From contig OX457046.1 of assembly GCA_949752735.1 (NCBI GenBank), positions 37,332,507 to 37,396,506 on the forward strand: 64,000 bases of DNA, given 5' to 3'. Below are positions 54,160-64,000 of this stretch, one piece after another (position 1 is the stretch's first letter; each line of letters begins with the position of its first letter). This DNA comes from Lumbricus terrestris. Its lineage: Eukaryota; Annelida; Clitellata; Crassiclitellata; Lumbricidae. The notes under the pieces were generated by a model. The model was not told the DNA's origin, ran no database searches, and saw only the letters and a program-made list of their open reading frames with translations. The translations under genes were made by a program, and so were the position numbers.

Positions 54160-54653
54160 GCTATAGAAGTTCAGATTTCGATTCCGATTACGATCGAAGC
54201 AGTAGGGCATAAGTAGCATAAATTTTCGAGATTAATAATTTAAGGCAACTGAAGATATGATTTTATTGTAACACCTGATCAACTTTTAATTGTCCATAGG
54301 GCATATAGGCGTAGGCCTACAGCTGATTGAGGAAGCGTGTATGTTGGTCTAACTGACGTTTCTGAGTATTTTAGGCGTCGGGATATTTATCTATGATTAT
54401 CATGGCCAATCCTATAATAGTTTACGACTCTACGTGTGGCACGTGCTCAGCATTGCACAAAATATGTCATGAAGAGAGACAGAATGATGAAAATTCTTAA
54501 ATAAGCCTAATTGTTCTGACACTGACAGTAAGCACGTTTTTATTAGTCGCGTTCAAATTATCATTCTGAATCAGGGTGAGAATTGCCGAGAGGTAGAGAC
54601 TAGAGTTCAACTCCATATAGTAAAGTCTAGCTGCTTTTCACACCCCAACTCCG
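54160..54653. other. No gene seen
   Basis: Unique-looking AT-rich sequence. Confidence 0.5.
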
Positions 54654-54661
54654 CGCACATC

Positions 54662-54991
54662 CATGCAGGGACCGATCCAGGGGGTCAATCCGGCCATGCC
54701 CCCATTTAGAATTTTTTAAATTTTTACCAGCTATTCTGGCTCGGAAAGTTGACGTGCCCCCCCTATGAGTAGTCCCGTAGCCCCCTCCTCACGAGGTCCG
54801 TACACAATTAAGAACACTGTGCGACTGTAAAAGGTCGTCAACTATTTTGGCGGATAAAATGGTATCTTTTTCTTGGAAATTGGACAAATGGCTAAGAAAA
54901 GGTCATCATTTTTTCGGTGGACCAAGACGAAATTTTTCCTTTGTTCCAAGCCGAAAATTGTGGCCCCCGCTTTCGAAAATGTCCGCCCTTG
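54662..54991. mobile_element. hAT-type MITE, 330 bp
   Basis: Ends CATGCAGGGACCGATCCAGG and ATGTCCGCCCTTG. Perfect flanking CGCACATC (54654-54661 and 54992-54999). Related to 24640-25201. Confidence 0.88.
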
Positions 54992-55044
54992 CGCACATCA
55001 TAGGCCGATCCCGTTATTTCCCACAATTTTCATGTACTGTTCTG

Positions 55045-55679
55045 CAGGGCTTTTTTAACGTGCAGTTGTACACAAAATGTGCAGTTCTAAATGGATTTGT
55101 GCAGCTGTAGAAGCACTTCTGTCACAAGTTCTGTGCAGTTAAAACTAGCAAAATAGGTCATTGTCACAGTGGCGTAACTACGGGGGGGGCAAGGGGGGGC
55201 AGCCGCCCCCCCAAAAGAAAGGGGTGCCCCCCAGCTGCCCCCCAATCCCTGCGTTTGTTTTACTTTTTACTCTTACGAGTGATAAAGAATTAAACAATGT
55301 TATATAATTTCTGACTTATTTTATTTTTTATACAGCTTCCTGTACAGCTTCTTATAGGGTGGGTGATGGGAAAGTGGGACAGGCCACTATAGTGCACTGT
55401 GGGACAGACAAGCTAGTGAGGCTTGCTTGCGTATTATGTCCAATACTGTTATACATCCAAAATCTAAAAATACATAGTCTATGGCAATATGCCGATGCAC
55501 GCTTTAATTGCCAACGGTAGCCACCCCATCATTTTAAGCTGCCACCCCACTGCCCCCCCCATGAAAAAATAACTGGCTACGCCACTGCATTGTCATCCGA
55601 TTGAAAGTAATTTACCATGGAGGATGGGAAGGGAAAGAAGGGATTGTGCAGTTCTAAAAATTCCTTAAAAACAGCCCTG
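55045..55679. mobile_element. hAT-type element, 635 bp, with nested MITE
   Basis: Ends CAGGGCTTTTTTAACG and TTAAAAACAGCCCTG. Flanked by CTGTTCTG (55037-55044 and 55680-55687). GTGCAGTT(G/C)T motifs repeat near both ends. It contains 55167-55587. Confidence 0.92.
55167..55587. mobile_element. hAT-type MITE, 421 bp
   Basis: Ends CAGTGGCGTAAC and GGCTACGCCACTG. Perfect flanking CATTGTCA (55159-55166 and 55588-55595). CCCCCC-rich inner ends. It is nested in 55045-55679. Confidence 0.94.
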
Positions 55680-55687
55680 CTGTTCTG

Positions 55688-58014
55688 CAGGGACGTCATT
55701 TCAGCTTTTTTCAGGGGGGGGCAAAAAAAAATTCGCGGGTCAAAACTCCACAAGCTTCGTAAGTTCTGTATTTAGCCAACATGTGCAAAACTGTGCCTAA
55801 ATGAGATGTTTTATTCATGCTCGTATTTATTAAATCTACTTATAGGCCTTTTTGATTCAATGATGAGGTATATTTTAAATGCCTACTACTTTAAATAGAC
55901 TATAAGTGCTTTGCACTTGTTATTATATACCGTGATACTATTTACCATTATATGATTATAATAATGGTATTATTTACTATGATATATGATAGTATCATAT
56001 TAAAAGAGTAGGATTTATTGTTAATATTTGTACAAATACTATTTTTATACAATTAAAATGACAGAAATGACCTTCACCCACAGAATAATTTGAAAAATTA
56101 TAATGGCCATTGTTCCAGTTTACATTATTGTATTACATAGACCGGGTTGGACCATTATAATCTACCATAATATTATTGATTATTATATAATTATTATGAT
56201 ATTACTTACTATAATAATAGTCTAATAGATGACATCATCTGGAAAATAATTTACTGTTAATACTTTTAAAAATAAAAAATTACCATTAAATGTCTTATCT
56301 CCATTATCCAGTGCAATCTTTCAAATTTCTAACTGTCAGATTTCAAAATGTTTTGTTCCTTGAAACACTTAGTAAAACAACATCATTATTACATATGCTT
56401 CCCAATTTTGGTAGTTTGGCAATTCTTGCTTACTTTGTATACCATGTTTAACCATTTCTACTAATTGTGTTGTCTTGAACAACAAGGGTAAGCTTATTCC
56501 AGTACAACAAAGTAAGCTTACATGTACATAATAATTATTATACTCCAGTCTGCTGCTGTTACTCATTGTAATAGTCCATTAGCAACAGAACAGAATTTCC
56601 TAACTTGATACACAAAGAAATTATTATTGCAATTATAATTACATTTTGATACTGATATATTAAACCGCTCTTTTTATCAGCACTGAAATAATAGAGTGAT
56701 TTTTGTCAGAATAACATCCTACATGCTATGATTACAATGTGGAAGCTCAACAAGAATTTGCTATTATTTTAAGTGGACCTATATTTTTGAAATCTTAGAC
56801 CACTCTTAGCAGCACTCAAATAGAGCAATTTTGTTCAGACCACAGCCTAAAATGGTGCCATTGCACTGTGGAAATTCAAACAAATTTCTTGCAGGCAGGG
56901 TGCACATCCCCTCCCCAGGAGGGGTCCAGATTAGACACTGCTTTAATTTGTCATTAATAACAATTCACATAGCAATATTGCATGCTGCATGCACTAAGTC
57001 TGCAATAATTATTTTTGCCTTTGGGTTAATGACTGTTATTATCTATGCCTATGGGATCATTCAAGTTGTGGTCAATGGCTTGTGATTATATCAACCTGGA
57101 AAAGATATGACTGAAGAATTTTTTTAATATCCAGGATTTCATGTATAAGAAGTAACCTGCTTATAACCATTGCACTAAAAAAACAGTCAGTTTGTATAAA
57201 TTTCCAGTTCAATTGGATGTCACATAATAGGCCTACCGTGTGGAATGTGGATCGTTGTGATTGTTTACAGGATGAACTCTCATGTCCTTTGGTCCTCTTC
57301 AGTTCTCAAGAAAGCCCAATCATCAGCTCTTCTGACCGTCATTGGTAACCCACACTTATACCTCTCCCCTGCCCCTCCCCCCCAACTGCTGCATGCAGTC
57401 AGCCCCTTGTGATACATCTTTCTACTGTGTTCTTTCAGAACTTCCCGCTCATTGCCCTTTGCCGGCTACTTGCCCTAGAGGTCGCCTGTGTTGGAGGCTG
57501 ACGAGAGGCGAATCCACTCCAGGTCCCGGTCAGACGGGGTGGGGTGCTTGTAGGCCTAGTGCTTATAAGGCTCAGAGGGAGAATCATGCCTCAGATGCCT
57601 GGCTGCTTCGTGTTATAACTGGGTATTGGTCGGCTTGCACTACATGTGTGGCTCAGTGGCTGACAAGACCCACACATCTGGTGACCTTATACTGACCTGG
57701 GACTTTATCTAGGGGGAACAAGCTGTACAGAAGTAACCTGAGTATCAGCCTGAGCTCATTCCCTGTGCAGACAATATCACAATATACATGTGTACACATA
57801 AGTTGATACATGTATCTGTGGCTATGAACTGTGCACTGTGTGCAGCTCGAATCTGCCCACACATACAAAACCACAGAGGTCGTCGTGAAGACACAAGTCT
57901 TTTTGAACAACGTGTGGCGTTGCAAAGCAATGCAAAATATGTCATGTGTAAGAACAATCGGTCAAATTCAGGGGGGGCAAATGCCCCCCCCTGCCCCCCC
58001 AAATGACGTCCCTG
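55688..58014. mobile_element. hAT-type non-autonomous element, 2.3 kb
   Basis: Ends CAGGGACGTCATTT and AAATGACGTCCCTG form a 14-bp perfect inverted repeat. Flanked by CTGTTCTG (55680-55687 and 58015-58022). The interior is AT-rich, carries two units of the ~125-bp repeat (56670-56940), and has no recognisable transposase. The open frames at 57342-57695 and elsewhere have no family signature. Confidence 0.92.
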
Positions 58015-58017
58015 CTG

Positions 58018-58022
<5 letters not shown>

Positions 58023-58066
<44 letters not shown>
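58023..58066. repeat. (AT)n microsatellite
   Basis: TA repeats immediately after the third CTGTTCTG. Confidence 0.95.
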
Positions 58067-58068
<2 letters not shown>

Positions 58069-58402
58069 ATGTTGGGACGCAAGGTATAATAATAATTATA
58101 GCCTATTCAGATGGAACAAATTGTCATAATGGTCCTTAATTAGGCTACTTAAGCACTTAAACCCCCAAAATAGCTAATACGTACGTAGGCTGAATTATGC
58201 ACTTATGTTTTCTCAATCATAGATCTAGCCATTATAAATTTTGCTCTCGCCGTATGTAGCCACTTATTATTAGCATATGCTCATTTTAGCAGGTATCAAA
58301 CATGTACTGCATTTAAATGGCCAGTTCAAAGAGAAACCAATTCTTTTAAATGTAAAATATATTGATTACTATTAAAGAAACAATACAATTATGCAGTGTC
58401 TC

Positions 58403-58935
58403 CTATTTACCTATTGGCGTTGATTGATTACTAGATTTATTATGTTTCTTAGCTTCACTTGAGTGTAGAATTCGTTCTAGTTCATCGTCCGCCAAATTCT
58501 GTAAATCGTCGTAGTTCCGATCCTTGTACTTCGACAACCAAGTGTCTCGAATATGCAGTGGAATAATATATACCGAAGATATTTCGTAGTCCAGGCCGAA
58601 CAATGAAATTCCAGGGAGTATATTTTGTATTCACAAATGCCAGTATTCTTACTCGAATGGATGTAATGTGTCACAATTCCAGCGTACACATCCACGTCCA
58701 GATCAACCTTGTGATCATAAATGTTTGAATCAACCGAGTGATTAACTTCAGCGACTCTCTCCAATGTTCGTAGAATTCAAAATCCTCGAGCAAACCCTTC
58801 ACCCACGAATGACGATAGTTCTCCAAGTTCCAGAATTTACCTCGAACGCAAAAACTGTCTTGAAAACTTAACGTCCGTTGGCCACCCTTCTTCTCAACGT
58901 CGAAGGTGCCACATACCAATCATTCTGCCGCTAAT
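58403..58935 (-). pseudogene. Unrecognised coding-like stretch, three frames
   Basis: The minus strand reads, in order: CGTFDVEKKGGQRTLSFQDS...LLEDFEFYEHW (frame from 58919), NHSVDSNIYDHKVDLDVDVY (second frame, to about 58640), and FGLDYEISSVYIIPLHIRDT with NLADDELERILHSSEAKK (third frame, stop at 58403). Each piece has protein-like composition and no repeat signature. An acceptor-like TTAGCGGCAG ends just before 58933. It could be a host exon with frameshifts, a pseudogene, or several short exons. I do not recognise the protein. Confidence 0.4.
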
Positions 58936-59321
58936 TTCACTTAAGAGTTCATTTGCCGCAACAAAATGAACCTTTCGCCATTAGTTCCAACTGCAGAAAT
59001 CGATCTTTTAACCGTTTCTGTCGATGACGTGTGTTTAATCCGTTAATCTGCGTTTTAATTGGCTTACGCGTCGTTACGTTGTTTTTGTTGCTATAGTCTC
59101 CAATAGCAACCAACGCTTATCAGTCTCACTGCACTTCTTTAGCGCTTCTGTAGTTTCGTTTGCTGATCGTATTACTAAATATTAATTCTTCTAACAACGC
59201 CAATTAATTAACTAATTAAATCAACGCCACTACATTGTATGACTTAACTTCTACCTACAATTAACACTTAATACTAGACAAGTTAGATTGATAGATAATA
59301 GCGATTTAATACGCTACAAAT

Positions 59322-59336
59322 ACCCCTCCTTCAAAA
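59322..59336 (-). promoter_or_regulatory. Probable polypurine tract of second LTR element
   Basis: Minus-strand TTTTGAAGGAGGGGT lies about 150 bp after the RNase H stop. A possible LTR start TGTAGCGTATTAAATCG begins at 59318. LTR limits are unverified because the partner LTR is outside the window. Confidence 0.55.
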
Positions 59337-59481
59337 GTCTGTAATCAGGCTTTACAATCTCACCTAATTATCTATCAACTAAATTTCTATCAACTTCTTA
59401 TTCTATCTTACATAACAATACAACATTACTGAACTATTTCTTACCTACATTATTATAATATATTTCTGATATATTTAAGTA

Positions 59482-60390
59482 CTATGTAATTCCTCTACTC
59501 AAATAATCAGACATAACATTATTGCTCCCCTTGATATAGCGTATCGTAAAGCAATAATTTTGAAGTGCTAGACTCCACCTCATGACTCTCGCATTCTTCA
59601 TTCTTCCTTCCTTCATGTACTGTAGTCCGCAGTGGTCCGTCTCAATCACAAACTGCTTTCCACACAAGTACCTGTCAAACCGACTAATTCCCCACATTAT
59701 CGCTAGACATTCTCTCTCCTCAACTAAATATCTCGTCTCTCTTTCCAATAATTTCCTACTCGCATATGCAATCGGGTGGTTTATTCCTTCATACTGCTGT
59801 ATCAGGACACAACCTATTCCTCTTCCCGAAGCATCCGTTTGAATCACGAATTCCTTCTCCAAGTTTGGTAACTTTAGTATTGGTGTCTTAGCAAGTGCTG
59901 CTTTCAGCTTACTAAAACTCTCATCTAATTCTTCGTTCCAATCAACATTATTAGCTGCTGACTTCTTTGTCAAGTCACTTAATGGTGCCATCAGTTCAGC
60001 ACAATGCGGAATAAACTTTCTGTAATAGTTTATTGCTCCCAAAAAGCTTCTTATTTGTTTCTTCGTTTTCGGTTGTGGCATTTCCACAATCTTATCTATC
60101 GATTCTCCTTTAGGACTAATGTCGTCGTTGTTTAACGTATGACCCAAGAAATCTATACGTCCATAGCCTAACGAGCACTTCTTTGGTTTCAAAGTTAGGT
60201 GAGCATCTCTCACTCTTTGAAAAAATTCTCGTAAAATCCTCATATGTTTAGTCCATCCTTCTGTATGAGCTAGGATGTCATCAACATAACTCTCCAGATT
60301 CTCGGTTCCATGCAAAATCTTCCTTATCAGTCTATTATAGCTTGAAGCACTATTTACCAATCCAAATGGTAATAGTCTTTTTATTATTCC
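59482..60390 (-). pseudogene. Truncated pol: RT motifs B-E and RNase H
   Basis: Ty3/Gypsy-type reverse transcriptase normally copies element RNA. Here the frame starts abruptly after stop codons at RLLPFGLVNSASSYNRLI (motif B), continues with ESYVDDILAHT (YVDD catalytic pair), KKCSLGYGRIDFLGHTL and IRSFLGAINYYRKFIPHCAE, then RNase H (FVIQTDASGRGIGCVLIQQ, ERECLAIMWGISRFDRYLCG, ETDHCGLQYM), ending at DYLSRGIT and stop. The fingers and motif A before it and the integrase after it are missing, so it cannot be an active polymerase. Confidence 0.9.
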
Positions 60391-60736
60391 TTATTACTCA
60401 ACTTAAAACACTTTATCATTCTACACCTACTCTCACAAAATAAAACTCATCTACTTAATTTTAATTTCCAAATGATGACTCACTCTCACCTCCTTTCATC
60501 GAATTAACTTCGATCAACTTCACTAAAATACTTCTTCTTAACTAGTTTCCTTTTTACTTCATCTCTTAACTAATCATCTACAACTCTTATACTACTAAAC
60601 TATTTGACTATTCAGTCCACTTAATGAAATATTCTCAAACTACATAACTACTTAATTGAACAATTCAACTCAACTTAAACTTGTATTGTATTTTAATTAC
60701 AACTGTCTTAACTAACTATCCCATCTATGGATACAC
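60391..60736. other. Non-coding gap between gag and pol pieces
   Basis: About 350 bp rich in CTTAACTAA-like sequence with stops in all frames, where the first half of reverse transcriptase would be expected. Confidence 0.6.
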
Positions 60737-63700
60737 CTACCATCTTTCATCTATGACTTTCTTCCTCTTGCCTTGACCACTCATTTGGTCCACACTTGAG
60801 TTTAATGTACTACCTTTATATAAGTTCAATGTTCTACCATTTCTCATTTCTGATTCTCTAGGATTATTCTCTTCCCAACTGTATTCACTTAAATCCTCAT
60901 AAGACTTCCATCTTACCTCTTCTAATGACTCGGTCTCTCTACCATAGTCATTATTATTCCTTCTCTCATTTATCAAATCCTTAGGATATGACCTCTTCTT
61001 GTCATTCCATATTCTTCCTCTCCATCTATTCTCATCATAGTATACTCCACTTGTTTCTCTCTGTTTACTCATAGATTCTTCACCATATGTTCTTCTACAG
61101 TATGGTTTATTTCCACAATACCTTCTCATAGTTTCAACACTATCACTATTGTCTCTGCATCTCCAATTTGATTTATTAGACCTACCACTGTCTAATCCAC
61201 TGTTCCTGCTGAACTCTCTAGTCTTTTGTCTATAATTTCTCCTATTATCACTATTCACATATCTCTCGTTCCAACTTACACCTCTCCTATTCACTTCTTT
61301 ATCATATGTATCTCTTCCATACATCCATCCATCTTGTCTCTTAGATTGGATCTCATTTCTCCTATAATTATTCACATTATTCCTCCAATCCACTCGTTGT
61401 CTTCTACATCTCTTCTTATTCTCATTAACGTCACCTGATTCACATTTACCACCTGTGATCATATATCTATCTGGCGTCTCTATTAACTTCAACGGTTCAC
61501 CTTTGTAACGCCTTCTCACTTTTGGCCTATCCAACAAGCCATTCTCCTTTATTTCGAGAACCTCGTCCGTTCTCTTCTCACTACCATTCCATTCAAATGC
61601 TTTATTCCAGCAACTCTTCAATGTCTCATCTGTCTTCTGTAATTCCTTTATTTCTTTTGTGGTTATATTTAGGTCGGGCATTTCAGTGACCTTGAGTGGT
61701 TTATACTTCACCACTTTCTTCGACTCAGCTCTCGTTTCTATCGCTGCTGTTGTCTGATGTACGTCACTGCTCATGACGTCATCACTTACAACTTTCTCTA
61801 TTACATCATCATACTCCGTGCTCATTTCATCATACTCGAATCTTACTGTCTTCTTGGCATCTTGCCAACGTGAATTAGCATTCACAACTCTCTTGAGTAT
61901 ACCTTTATACCCAACTTTTTCTTGTTTCTCACTCACAATCGTCTCATCCACTTTCTCTCCTTTGTCACAATTAATCATAGTTTCATCCGTGTTCTCATTC
62001 GTTACTGTATATTTTAACCCTCTCACACGTCCAATAATTATCGGCTTTACTGGTTCGTCCATAACCATTGCCTCAACTTCACCAGTAAAATACTCGCTCT
62101 CAATGTTTACATGGGCTGTAGGAAAACACCTTAAGCTCCCATCAACTAGGATGCAGTGCGTTTCCTTCCCAGTCAAATCACTATCTCTGATCAGCGATCT
62201 CCTCACAATACACGTACTTGCTCCAGAATCGTAAAGACAATTGGCGTCAATTCCATTGACTTTCGCTTGACATTCGTCTATACTTTCAATGTCAATGCAA
62301 CCATCTTTCCTTTCTGTAACTACCGTACTTGCTGCCATGTGTTTCGGTACTTCTTCTTTACCTTTCCTATCCTGGCGTTCTACTGTTTTGTCAACCTCAT
62401 TTGATTTCGTGCTTTCATTCGTCTGTACAGCCCTGTACGCCCTATTCTCGTAAATCTGTACGGCTGCAGCTGTGTGTTTAACAAACCCTTTGGCTTTATG
62501 CACACAATCAAATGCTTTATGACCTACCTTTCCGCATGCAAAACAAGTTATCTTGTGTTCTGCTGCCTGCTCTCTTTCTCTACTAAATCCTCTATTCACA
62601 TTTCCACTGTGATTTGTCTCTTTGTTCTGTCGCGTTTCAACTCTTCCTCTGTTTACATTTCCTTGGAATTTCTCTCTCGATTTCTCTTCAAATGACTTTC
62701 CATTACCTCTGTCATTATTGAATCTCCCTTGAGGTTTCACAGAATTCTCGGCATATCTGTACCCATGAGCTTCAATGTAGGATTCTGCACATGTCAATGT
62801 GTCCTTTAAGCTCATTTTTCCTTTCTCTTTAATGAACATCCTCAACTCATTACTACAAGTGAGGAAAAATTGATCCTTTAGCAGTAGATCCTCGATTCCT
62901 TCGTAGGTCTGCTCAAATCCTGCTTGTAGCAACCATTGCTGCAAGTATCGTTGCAATCTGTAATTGAAATTTGAAGGAGTCTCTCCTTGTTCCATCTTGC
63001 TAGTCTTAAACTTGTTACGATACCCTCCTTCTGTTAATTGGAATCTTTTCAGGAGATGCTTCTTTAAACAATCGTAGTCTTGTGTTTCTTCCGCTGACAA
63101 ACGCTGGTATACTTCTAATGCTTTCGACTCAAGGTGTCGCGCTAGCATCAGTGACCATGCATCTCTTGGTATCTCGTATGTCGTACACGTACGCTCAAAT
63201 CTAAGAAGATACGCATCGAGACAGTCCTTTGCCTCGTTAAATATTGGGAATTTAATATTCTTCATTCCCTTATGACTTTGGTTTCCTTGGTGGTTGTCAC
63301 CCATCGTCATATAAGAATCTCCATCATCCTTGTTTCGTCCATCTCTCGATTCTATCTCTCTCAGTCTCATTTGAATCTCGAGTCTCTTATGCTCTAAAGC
63401 TTCACTCGCTTCTCTTGCAAGCCTCGCCTCAGTTGCTTCTCTTTCCAGTCTGACGTCATTTGCTTCTCGCGTAAGCCTTGCCTCGTTCATCTCTGCTTCA
63501 CGTATCAGTCTCGCGTCAGCCATCCTCGCCATTTCTATTTCTTTTTCTCTAACAGCTGACTCTGCCTCTCTATTAGCCTTAGCTTCAGCTAATCTAGTCG
63601 CCTCTCGCGCTAGCTCCAATTCATTCTCTCTGTTAGCCTTCGCTTCTTCTCGTTCCTCCGCCCTCTGTTGTCGTAATTCGTTCTGTCTGTCTCTGACAAA

Positions 63701-63775
63701 TTCCTTCAATTCTTCACCATCCAACGACTGTGCACGTCCCATATCAAACCATTGTTGCCACTCTGTGATTGACAT
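60737..63775 (-). CDS. Gag-protease polyprotein of second LTR element
   Basis: 1012 residues from ATG at 63775 (MSITEWQQWFDMGRAQSLDG). Residues about 25-160 are an Ala/Arg/Glu coiled coil with REA repeats. A capsid-like region follows (FPIFNEAKDCLDAYLLRFER). The zinc knuckle CFACGKVGHKAFDC starts at residue 411. The retropepsin motif CLYDSGASTCIV has Asp at residue 516. After the protease come GILK (625-628) and KTVRF (642-646), then a strongly basic Arg/Asn/Tyr-rich tail (about 780-1012). The frame is fully open, although the pol part of the element is deleted. It resembles the Gag of 27584-32664 in layout but not closely in sequence. Confidence 0.88.
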   Translation of the reverse strand: MSITEWQQWFDMGRAQSLDGEELKEFVRDRQNELRQQRAEEREEAKANRENELELAREATRLAEAKANREAESAVREKEIEMARMADARLIREAEMNEARLTREANDVRLEREATEARLAREASEALEHKRLEIQMRLREIESRDGRNKDDGDSYMTMGDNHQGNQSHKGMKNIKFPIFNEAKDCLDAYLLRFERTCTTYEIPRDAWSLMLARHLESKALEVYQRLSAEETQDYDCLKKHLLKRFQLTEGGYRNKFKTSKMEQGETPSNFNYRLQRYLQQWLLQAGFEQTYEGIEDLLLKDQFFLTCSNELRMFIKEKGKMSLKDTLTCAESYIEAHGYRYAENSVKPQGRFNNDRGNGKSFEEKSREKFQGNVNRGRVETRQNKETNHSGNVNRGFSREREQAAEHKITCFACGKVGHKAFDCVHKAKGFVKHTAAAVQIYENRAYRAVQTNESTKSNEVDKTVERQDRKGKEEVPKHMAASTVVTERKDGCIDIESIDECQAKVNGIDANCLYDSGASTCIVRRSLIRDSDLTGKETHCILVDGSLRCFPTAHVNIESEYFTGEVEAMVMDEPVKPIIIGRVRGLKYTVTNENTDETMINCDKGEKVDETIVSEKQEKVGYKGILKRVVNANSRWQDAKKTVRFEYDEMSTEYDDVIEKVVSDDVMSSDVHQTTAAIETRAESKKVVKYKPLKVTEMPDLNITTKEIKELQKTDETLKSCWNKAFEWNGSEKRTDEVLEIKENGLLDRPKVRRRYKGEPLKLIETPDRYMITGGKCESGDVNENKKRCRRQRVDWRNNVNNYRRNEIQSKRQDGWMYGRDTYDKEVNRRGVSWNERYVNSDNRRNYRQKTREFSRNSGLDSGRSNKSNWRCRDNSDSVETMRRYCGNKPYCRRTYGEESMSKQRETSGVYYDENRWRGRIWNDKKRSYPKDLINERRNNNDYGRETESLEEVRWKSYEDLSEYSWEENNPRESEMRNGRTLNLYKGSTLNSSVDQMSGQGKRKKVIDERW

Positions 63776-64000
63776 TCTTACTTACTCACTTTTGGTCAAG
63801 TAGTAATAAATTTAACGCTCAAATATGCGCTATACAATTTCACACTCGCTTATAATAATTGTTAAAATTATTAAGCGTCACACTAATGCTCCCTCTTAAC
63901 GTAATACAATCTCTGGTGTATGTTACGCAATAAGGATTATCGCACCGACTCTAATGATGTATTAATTAAGCATTAATGTCAGCGTTGCGCTGATGTCCTT
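63776..64000 (-). other. 5' leader of second LTR element, cut by window
   Basis: No primer binding site (a plus-strand CCA with tRNA 3' sequence) is seen here, so leader and 5' LTR continue beyond the window. Confidence 0.5.

Noticed and set aside
55180..55220. G-quadruplex regulatory element
   Set aside because: The G-run is the terminal sequence of a MITE paired with a C-run; no gene context for regulation.
57342..57695. 117-residue open frame in the 2.3-kb hAT-type element
   Set aside because: No DDE, BED or hAT dimerisation motif, and no plausible splice or start context.
60737..62404. Several plus-strand frames opposite the second Gag
   Set aside because: Shadows of the 1012-codon minus-strand frame.

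Overview
The window is eukaryotic and animal. It holds a multi-exon rhotekin-like gene with canonical GT/AG introns, an LTR retrotransposon with a tRNA-Leu primer binding site, a Tc1/mariner relic, tRNA-headed SINEs, LINE 3' ends and more than a dozen hAT-type elements with 8-bp target duplications. The 8-mer TAGGCCTA occurs about 30 times by eye where about one is expected. A marine invertebrate, perhaps an echinoderm or hemichordate, would fit, but the sequence does not settle the taxon.

Layout. 1-22 kb is repeat-rich: LINE remnants (1-600, 13.0-13.2, 15.5-16.1, 18.4-19.1 kb), SINEs, hAT-type MITEs, a mariner copy (19.7-20.9 kb), and three of the four copies of a dispersed 1.5-3 kb family carrying CRE (TGACGTCA) and CCAAT/CACGTG motifs. 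22.9-26.8 kb holds a possible two-exon gene whose second exon encodes eleven exact nine-residue repeats. 27.6-32.7 kb is a complete young LTR element (identical-looking 552-bp LTRs, 5-bp target duplication) that codes only for Gag and protease. 33.7-36.5 kb is the fourth copy of the dispersed family, with a nine-unit CACGTGAC array in a higher-order 56-56-60 bp pattern. 37-48 kb is the rhotekin-like gene on the plus strand (HR1, anillin-homology and PH segments, 12 exons with matching phases). 49-58 kb is nested MITEs: a three-level nest at 51.2-52.8 kb, and two adjacent elements sharing three copies of one 8-bp target at 55.0-58.0 kb. 58.4-58.9 kb has an unrecognised, frame-broken coding stretch. 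59.3-64 kb is a second, internally deleted Gypsy-like element whose 5' LTR lies beyond the window.

How the parts relate. Only rhotekin and the nine-residue-repeat gene look like host genes. Neither LTR element encodes an integrase, so both would depend on enzymes supplied elsewhere. The SINEs share their 3' tail with LINE fragments in the same window, which suggests the LINE machinery mobilised them. Several MITEs can be verified because a paralogous segment in the window preserves the empty site.
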